DNA of 64,000 nt from positions 5,808,240 to 5,872,239 of the forward strand of contig OY755242.1 of NCBI GenBank assembly GCA_963576725.1, given 5' to 3'. Made by a program: the position numbers and the translations under genes. The stretch is from Azorinus chamasolen. Taxonomy: Eukaryota; Mollusca; Bivalvia; Cardiida; Solecurtidae. The notes under the pieces were generated by a model. It saw only the letters and a program-made list of their open reading frames with translations, made no database searches and was not told the DNA's origin. Positions 57,242 through 64,000 of this stretch are shown piece by piece. The stretch's first letter is position 1, and each line of letters opens with the position of its first letter.

Positions 57242-57694
57242 TACACCGAACCGCAAAAGAAACGCAGTAGCTGGAGACACACATATAAGTCTAAACTAAA
57301 CAGTTCAAATGATAAATAACGGTTGTATTTCAGTTTATAAGTACCTTATCGGCATACCGTGTAATTTTCATTTAAATATATTAGCAAATAATATAACAAC
57401 AAATAAATTACATTATGTTAAAGTTCATTACCCACGAGTTCAATTTTCACACATTATCAATAGCCATTGGAGGATACACGAGGTATTGACAATGTGTGAA
57501 AATTGAACTTGTGGGTAATGAACTTTGACATACTGAAATCGGGAGTATTTGTTGATACATTTTAATGAAATGTATATAGCATGCAGGTAAGATTTATATA
57601 AAATGAAATAAAAACGTTATTTATCACTTGAACTGTTTAGTTTTGAATTATATGTGTTTCCCCAGCTGTTGCGTTTCTTTTGCGGTTCAGTGTA
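57242..57694. repeat. Large imperfect palindrome, 453 bp
   Basis: Outer arms TACACCGAACCGCAAAAGAA ACGCA and TGCGTTTCTTTTGCGGTTCA GTGTA. Next in are CTAAACAGTTCAAATGATAA ATAACG with its partner at 57612-57642. The inner arms at 57413-57460 and 57486-57533 pair almost fully (GTTCATTACCCACGAGTTCA with TGAACTTGTGGGTAATGAAC) around a 25-bp centre. It may be a foldback element or MITE. No ORF. Confidence 0.88.
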
Positions 57695-57994
57695 TTACAA
57701 AATGTATACTGGCGGCCGCGTCTCCGCTGCGGCATCTATTACTTTTTGCATTAGTTGTAGTTTGTATACAGTTTATTCTGATATAGTGAATCATTAAATA
57801 TCCAGATTGGGTGTAGCATTGGTGACGCGGTTGCTGATCTATTTCTGAAATGTTTGACTCATGATAAGGTCCGTTTTACCTTGACAATGCTTAAATATGA
57901 AAGCTGTATAAAGCATATTCAGGTACATAATGCAAAACAGTATTGAATGCAATACAGTATTCCTCTGCCTTCAGCAGGTGATAAAGGCAATAAA

Positions 57995-58481
57995 TATACG
58001 TTTTTTGTGTATCAAGGGGGAGTAACTCCTAAAAGCCACAAGCCATCTGAAAGAGTAATACAAAGAAACACTGTCATGGCGATAAAACATATGTATTCAT
58101 GATGAGTTTCATTGAATTCTGTCAATCCGTTACAGATATATAGCATTGGACGGAAACAATATGCTTTTTTTCGTATCAAATGGCAATAACTCCAAAATGC
58201 CGCAAGCGATCTGAAAAAGTAATACATGCAAACGATGTACCAGTAATAACAATTATTCATGTCGCGTTTCATTGAATTATATCAATCCGTTACAGAGATA
58301 AGTCATCGGATGGAGAAACATGTGATGTTTGCGTATAAAAGGGCAATTACTCCCTATAAATGCCGCAAGTGGTCTGGACAAGTAATACACGCAAGGGATG
58401 CCCCAGTGATAATAAATATTTATTTTGAGTTTCATTGAATTCTATCAATCCGTTACAGAGATATGGCATCGGACGGAAAAT
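57995..58481 (+). repeat. Tandem repeat, about 155-bp unit, three units
   Basis: Each unit holds GGCAATAACTCC-like, ATGCCGCAAG, AAGTAATACA, then GTTTCATTGAATTCTATCAA TCCGTTACAGAGATATGGCA TCGGACGGA. Units begin near 57998, 58165 and 58327. Confidence 0.88.
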
Positions 58482-58499
58482 GAAAATAGTTTAGCAGTT

Positions 58500-59280
58500 A
58501 TCTTATCAGGGGTCCTTTGTCGAGTGGTCATGGTATTCAACTGACAATCACTAAGCCTCCTACAGCTGCCCAGTCAAACACTATTCGACCCGCCATGGCA
58601 ATGAGGGAGCACACAAGGGATAATCCGTATTTTAACGGAGTTATAATAGGGGGAACCCGAAAAGCCCAGCGAAAGTAAAACTAAAGAGGGTATCCCGTAT
58701 ACTGTTCCTACAACATATCCCACCGGCTGTAATGGAAAGGAATCATATCGGACAAATCGAGACTGACTGAGACACGCGATGCTGCATCGGACCGTACATG
58801 CTTAAACTGCCCACTGCCCATATATTATACGACCCAGTTCACTGGTAAGCAAAAATAAGGAAACTGGGTTAGCTTAACATGAATCCCTGGCACTGGTTGA
58901 GGGCAGGGTAGCAGGTCATGCCAGCAAGACTCCTAATGTACCAGTGGGGTATAGGGATGCCCTGTTCCACTACGGTGCTCCCTCCGGCATTGGAAATGGA
59001 GTTACCAGAGGTACCAAGCATGTAGGGATGCCCCGTTTGACAACAGCACTCCCTCGGAATCCAACTCCTGGACAGCGGAATCCGGCTGACACAACACCCG
59101 CACGTACAACAGCAATGGGATTCCCTAGAAGTCCATACAAATTATGGATGAGATCTGTTTTGTTCGTTTATCTAATTATTTCTTCTACATTTGTGGAGCA
59201 CAGTCATAAGCGAGTGGCAGGATCAACACGCTGTGGCTAATGCAGCAGGTATGATAACCGACAATTAGTAGCTACGTTTT
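58500..59280. other. Unrecognised stretch, higher GC
   Basis: Less AT-rich than its surroundings. AGGGATGCCCTGTTCCACTA CGGTGCTCCCTC is echoed 77 bp later (AGGGATGCCCCGTTTGACAA CAGCACTCCCTC), which shows an internal duplication. An open frame of 98 codons (58944-59240) spans it, with no recognised motif. Confidence 0.3.
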
Positions 59281-59915
59281 CTAAACTGCCCTAATAATAT
59301 ATGTTGAAGATCTTTTGAAACATGCCAGTGAGCTTGCACCTCTAATGTCTGATGGTAGAGCATTCCAGAGTTTCGGAGCTGCATGCATGAAACTTCTCTC
59401 ACCGTAGTTTACCTTACGACGTTTTGGTACAACCAACGTCAAAGAACTACTTGCTGATCTTAATTCTATGCGGGGCCTATACACGTCAAGCATGTCGACA
59501 ATGTACTTGGCGGATTCATTGTGCACGGCTTTATACGTAAGTGTCAGAATTTTGAATTCAATCCGATGTTGAACCGGAAGCCAGTGAAGTTCCTTCAAAA
59601 CCGGCGTGATATGATCATATCGAGAAGTCCTGGTTATGATGCGGGCTGCTGTGTTTTGCACTCTTTGAAGTTTCCGCAGTGTTTTGTTTGAAATTCCATG
59701 CAGCAATGAGTTGCAGTAGTCTATTTTCGATGTAACCAGAGAGTTCACCAAAGTCTTGGTAGCAGCAGATGAGAGGTACTATTATGACCAGGATCATAAG
59801 AAAGAGTGGCCTATTCGTCGGAGCTGTGCATAACTAGACATACACACCGAATTGATGTGTGATGTCATATCCATTTGTGAATCGAGCCATGCACCGAGAA
59901 TCTTCATAAACAAGG
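59281..59915 (-). pseudogene. LINE relic, C-terminal part of a Jockey/CR1-like pol
   Basis: Reading the minus strand: KILGAWLDSQMDMTSHINSV, YAQLRRIG, an aberrant 30-bp segment with stops, then YLSSAATKTLVNSLVTSKID YCNSLLHGI, LRKLQRVQNTAARIITRTSR, HITPVLKELHWLPVQHRIEF, PRIELRSASS, APKLWNALPSDIR, ending CFKRSSTYIIRAV and a stop at 59281. The final 156 codons are uninterrupted, so the copy is younger than the one at 0.7-1.3 kb. It is 5'-truncated and lacks the polymerase core. Confidence 0.88.
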
Positions 59916-60112
59916 ACTTAAACTATGTTTGCTTTCGAAGACCCTCCCACTTTCAGAATATATTTATCGTTTTCTATACAACAAATGAAACAACAAATGC
60001 AATGTGGCAGCTTGATTATAGTTATACCTTTCCGCCGTCTAACATGAAACAGCGATGGGTGAGTTTAACAAAATGTACCGTTATTTCTTTGAATGTTCCA
60101 TATGCAGACAAG

Positions 60113-60165
60113 CATTGTAGACCCTGATCTGAGGGTCTGCACTGTTGGTCATTCAAACTCCTCTG
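60113..60165 (+). repeat. F-type hairpin remnant
   Basis: GCATTGTAGACCCTGATC and TGAGGGTCTGCACTGTTGGT CATT keep the arm sequences with the core deleted. Confidence 0.45.
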
Positions 60166-60534
60166 AAAAGTTTAATCCTTTCATACTGAGTTGGTTCTAC
60201 AGTGCTCCCTCCCTACAACGGCCCTCTCAATAACGATTCCCTCCTTACAACAACGCATGTCACTGTTTCGGAAACAACAAGGCTCCAGAAACAACCTTTT
60301 TCCATCGTATTTTCTTTATGCCTCATCAAACCCTATGTTGTGACCATAACGATTTTAGTATAAAGAAACAATGGTTAGCAATACCACACTAAACATTCGA
60401 CGTTCAATGTATAAAAACATTATTAGTCAACCTGGAGTTGAGTATCAAAAGCCACAACAAAGCAAGCTAGTATTTCTCCAATAAATATGCAGCATGTGTG
60501 TAACGATTAACAGTTATGTTCGTAAAAACAGTTT

Positions 60535-60780
60535 GGTTACACAATGCAAATACTAAAATGTGTGGTTACAAAATGCAAATACTAAAATGTGTGTAAACAA
60601 TGAAATTGCAGTGTGTGCAAACAAACATGCAGGGTGTTTAAACAATAATATTAGACGGACGTGTAAACAATACTATTTAAACATGAATGCAAACAATAAG
60701 ATTGCAATTGGTATAAACAAACTTGCAGTGTGTGTGTAAACAATAATATCAAGGTGTTTGCAAACAAAAATAATGTAATG
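60535..60780 (+). repeat. Degenerate tandem repeat with TGTGTAAACAA
   Basis: About ten loose units of GTGTGTAAACAATAATATT-type or GTGTGCAAACAAACATGCAG-type sequence, plus a clean 27-bp duplication (AATGCAAATACTAAAATGTG) at the start. Confidence 0.8.
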
Positions 60781-60859
60781 TAATGCAATAGTGGACATTA
60801 ATTCAATATTACAGCAAAACTTTTATAATTCGAAGTTTAAAGAATATTTGAGATCTTTA

Positions 60860-60965
60860 GAGGCAGGTACCTGCTTCGTGCAGTGTGGAAGTCATGCATA
60901 ATGCTCCTCTTGGAGATTTCCTCACGGCATTCACCCTACATTAAGCTACAGTCAGTCTTTAAAAA
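60860..60965 (+). repeat. T-type MITE hairpin remnant
   Basis: GGCAGGTACCTGCTTCGTGC AGTGTGGAAGTCATGCATAA, TGCTCCTCTTGGAG, CATTCACCCTACATTAAGCT AC. Both arms of the T hairpin are present, but the termini are not. Confidence 0.55.
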
Positions 60966-61714
60966 GCGATAGTGGTACATATTTGAGTGTTCGAATGAAA
61001 TAAGTTTTACGTTCATACGATTCAATGTTGCATTTCCGCACTCTGAGTCCGTTTAACTGATATGGCTCTATGTGTTAATCGTCTAATGAACCGTTTCTTT
61101 AAACGTTTGACCTGACCACTGCTCCCTAAGACACATTGATTGACATTTGAAAGAAAGTATCCGATTTTGACATTTCGAGATCAAAGTTTGACTAGAATTT
61201 TACGTTTACTTAGCGCCCGTGGGATAAGTTTGTGTTTGTGCCGACAAAGAGGCATTCCAAGTTCCAATTACAGATAAATAGATTCTGAAAACTATAGATC
61301 TAAACTAATACGACTTTATCGTTTTAAATGTTTTATATCCAATTCCGTTCAAAAAGCGACTGTAACATAAATGCTTTACACAGAAGGGTAATAAATCACA
61401 CCGATGCAAACAGCTTGGATCTAGATGAGAAGCAAAGTGTCTCGGTGTGTCTGCAGCATCCAGTCAGTTGGGCACTTAGTCAATAGTTCGTCAATTGTCA
61501 AACGTGCACCCGATCCAAAGTTTTGCAAACGTGTGTCATTGCAGCCGGGTAAGGGTCTGTGATGTGTGAACCACACTCAGAAAGTTCCCAAAAGAGTAAA
61601 TGCTTGTCTTAATTTGTGTAGAAACAACGTGAACATGACTAGAATAACTAGACAAACATCACGTGACCATGACTTGAATAACTAGACGAATATAACTTGA
61701 CCAATATCATAATT

Positions 61715-62490
61715 ACACATAAGGCCGCCACCACAGAACGACATTGCTGCCTTCAACTGTTTGCCGTTGTCCCCCGGTCAAGCCCGCTTCTTTCATCTCT
61801 TTCTCCACAGACCTCCTCCATGTGTTTTGAGCGTCCTCCTTATTTTGCCCGCCTGTGTTCATCGTATTGCAGCCCTAGGAATAGCCTCTGGGTCAAGTTG
61901 ATAGTCATGGTCGCCATCGTCTGGGCTTGATCTCATTTGAGATGGATGTGATTCCAGTTCTCTGGAACAAGTCGTTTTTGGAGATGGTGTTTGGCTACAA
62001 TATGTTCAAGATTCGCCGGAGGCATAAGGTCTGGAAAACGTCAAGTTGTGGCACACATACTTTGTTACCTTCCATGCCTCTACACCGTAAAGTAAGACTC
62101 CGAGGACATTGCTCTTGACGATCTTGAGTTTGGTCTGGGTGCTAATCCTCGATGACTTCCAGATATTCTTCAGCGTGGCAAAAGCAGGTCCTGCTTTAGA
62201 AATCCTGGTCTCAGCTTCTGCCTCTGAATTCCCGTCTGCCCTGATCCTTCTTCATATGTATACAAATTACTCCATCTCCTCTACATGCCTGTCACCAACG
62301 GTCACTGGATACTGTGATCGGGGGTTGATTTTCACCACCTTGGATTTTTCCTGTGTTGATGTTTAGACCATTATTCTGTCCAGCCGTTACCATGTCGTTA
62401 GTTTTATCCTTGATGTGTTGGAAACGTTGACCCAAAAGAGCTATGTCACCTGCAAAGTCCAGATCTTCTAGTGACTCAGTAAATCTCTAG
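61715..62490 (-). pseudogene. RTE-like LINE relic, end of RT to C-terminus
   Basis: The minus strand reads FTESLEDLDFAGDIALLGQR FQHIKDKTNDM, GLNINTGK, a frameshifted middle, TLCLRRILNI, PNTISKNDLFQRTGITSISN, IKPRRWR and TWRRSVEKEMKEAGLTGGQR. This is the order found at the C-terminus of RTE-type pol proteins. The catalytic FADD motif reads FAGD, and several stops and frameshifts are present. Confidence 0.88.
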
Positions 62491-62620
62491 ACAGTAAAAG
62501 ACGAACATAACGTGATCATAATAGATAGTCGAATAGCACGTGATCATATTTAATAACAACTAGCTAGACGATCATAATGCCGTCATGGTCATAACGACAC
62601 AACGAACATGACGTGACCAT

Positions 62621-62930
62621 GTGCGGTGGTCTAGTAGTAACGCGCTTGACTATCAGTCCGGAGGTCCGGTGTTTAAATCCCGGTCTCTCCCGGAAATATC
62701 AGACTGAGACGCTTTTCCGTGTCTCCCACCAGCACCTCCTCTCCACCCAGGGGTTAGAATGGGTACCTGTGAGATTCACTCGCCGGTACTGCGGCTGCAT
62801 GATTACGCCATATGTTAGCAGTGCTCAATATTGTAGACCAATGACTCAATGACCTAGGAGGTGAATGTAAATGTACAGTCGACTGAGCGGTCATTCGGAC
62901 TAAAGGTAAACTATAACTAGGTACTTTACA
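62621..62930 (+). mobile_element. tRNA-derived SINE, copy 3 (best preserved)
   Basis: Head GTGCGGTGGTCTAGTAGTAA CGCGCTTGACTATCAGTCCG GAGGTCCGGTGTTTAAATCC CGG carries an A-box-like motif and a B box (TGTTTAAATCC). Body CTCTCCACCCAGGGG, GGGTACCTGTGAGATTCACT, ATGTTAGCAGTGCTCAATAT TG. 3' end TATAACTAGGTACTTTAC. It lies within the minisatellite. Confidence 0.9.
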
Positions 62931-63480
62931 TATCATGACCATGATTAAAATAACAAACGAACAAATCGTGACCATGGCCACAGTAACTATACGAACATAC
63001 CGTGATAATATTCGTGATAACCAGTCGAACACATCGTGATCATCATTATTATGACTGGTGCAACATACCGTGGCCATTAGCATAATATCTAGTCAGATTT
63101 AACGTAGTTATCGTAATAACTAGACGAGTATAATATGACCAGGATCATAAGAAATAGTAGAACATAATGTAACCATGGCCACAATACCAACCTGAATATA
63201 ACGCGACCACATGTACATAATAACGACACGAATATACCTTGACTACGCTCATAAAAGCTATTTAAAATACCATGACCTTCTTGATAATAACTAGAGGAAG
63301 ATGACTACATTAACATGAAGAACATGCTAACTAGATGAACACAATGAGACTATGTTAACGATAACCTGAACAAAATAACATGACCATGATCGTGAACACT
63401 AGTTGAGCATATCGTGATCATAATCATTATAACTAATAGAACACACCGTGGCCATTATCATAATAAATAGACGAGCGTAC

Positions 63481-64000
63481 TGTGGTCAGCTCCAAAGGCC
63501 TAAATAAGATGCGTAAATTAAAACATTCTTAAGAACAAATGTTTTATTTCTCTACCAACAAACCCCTATGTTGTTACCGCCATTTGGAATCGTTTCAAAT
63601 GATTCTAATGAGTGGATACAACATATGATTTGGATGAGAAATGACGACTTTAATATCTGAGTAGGCGCATCTATCTGTTGCTCTGTCATGATCATAGTAA
63701 CTAGATGAAACTGTGTCCATAGAGATTATCAATTTAATGTTGAAGGGACGTAATTGACTTCAGGAAGATTGATCGCAGTCATTACTTGAATGAATCAATA
63801 TGACATGAAACAGACATGTGTAACTATCAACCATTAAATAATGCGTGTTTATAAAAATTGGTACCTTTTTCATAATGCGTTGCACTATCGGCCCATTTTA
63901 TTTCTTTTTCAAGATGCGTCAATATGGGATCCTAATGAGACGTCGCGTTCCATGACACTGCATGTATAAGAGCGTGCCACATAGCCCTACGACACCACTG
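63481..64000. other. Stretch with no recognised feature
   Basis: AT-rich sequence to the window edge. A weak C-like block TGGGATCCTAATGAGACGTC G at 63925-63945 is all that is visible. Confidence 0.4.

Larger units (their letters stand above)
61630..63480 (+). repeat. Degenerate minisatellite, unit about 33-37 bp, interrupted twice
   Basis: Repeated AACTAGACGAACATAACGTG ACCATGATCATAAT-type units, from about 61630-61700, 62490-62620 and 62930-63480. A LINE relic (61715-62490) and a SINE (62621-62930) sit between the blocks. Confidence 0.85.

Noticed and set aside
58944..59240. Frame of 98 codons as a secreted or membrane protein
   Set aside because: It has a hydrophobic stretch near the C-terminus but spans an internal DNA duplication, and it shows no recognised motif or splice context.
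61697..61930. Plus-strand frame over 61.7-61.9 kb
   Set aside because: It is the shadow of the minus-strand RTE-like LINE relic, whose motifs are clear on the other strand.

Overview
The window is AT-rich nuclear DNA of a metazoan, most likely a bivalve mollusc. The evidence is an intron-containing glycosyltransferase gene with GT-AG junctions, relics of animal-type non-LTR retrotransposons, tRNA-derived SINEs, and a very high load of short palindromic inverted-repeat elements and minisatellites. The species cannot be fixed from sequence alone, and nothing suggests a bacterial or organellar origin.

Only one protein-coding gene can be supported. It is a core-2/I-branching beta-1,6-N-acetylglucosaminyltransferase (GCNT family) on the plus strand, with coding exons 13841-14775, 17468-17694 and 20312-20619. 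They join in frame into 489 residues with an N-terminal signal anchor and the whole catalytic domain. A good acceptor just upstream of the ATG implies at least one unlocated 5' non-coding exon. Its two introns hold several repeats, and a duplicated acceptor lies 45 nt before exon 2, in frame.

The rest is repeat-derived or unrecognised. (1) About 27 short elements flanked by TTAA, most with CCC-starting termini and a central hairpin, fall into subfamilies called A, B, C, E and F here. They resemble piggyBac-type MITEs. (2) TA-flanked Tigger/mariner-type MITEs (T here) have ends starting CAGTAAA and often an internal hairpin. (3) A roughly 650-bp element, RPT1 here, is present as long, 5'-truncated and inserted copies. 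(4) tRNA-derived SINEs: three plus-strand copies of one family and two weaker tRNA-like heads. (5) Four decayed LINE fragments lie near 0.7-1.3, 4.6-5.0, 59.3-59.9 and 61.7-62.5 kb, all on the minus strand. (6) There are long perfect or near-perfect palindromes at 27.9-28.2, 32.9-33.1 and 57.2-57.7 kb. (7) Minisatellites include a strict 46-bp array and a 29-bp array.

Layout: 0-13 kb is LINE relic, RPT1, repeat modules, dense MITEs and two minisatellites. 13.8-20.6 kb is the GCNT gene. 21-26 kb is mostly unrecognised old sequence ending in tetranucleotide repeats. 26-43 kb is MITEs, palindromes and SINEs. 43-49 kb holds RPT1 and a second copy of a 1-kb segment from 5.8-6.9 kb carrying two later insertions. 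49-57 kb is sparse. 57-64 kb holds a large palindrome, a 155-bp tandem array, LINEs, a SINE and a degenerate minisatellite.

The most informative structures are the nested insertions, which show empty and filled sites, and the hairpin elements whose stems stay paired although their sequences differ between subfamilies. All repeat family names are local labels; no database comparison was possible.
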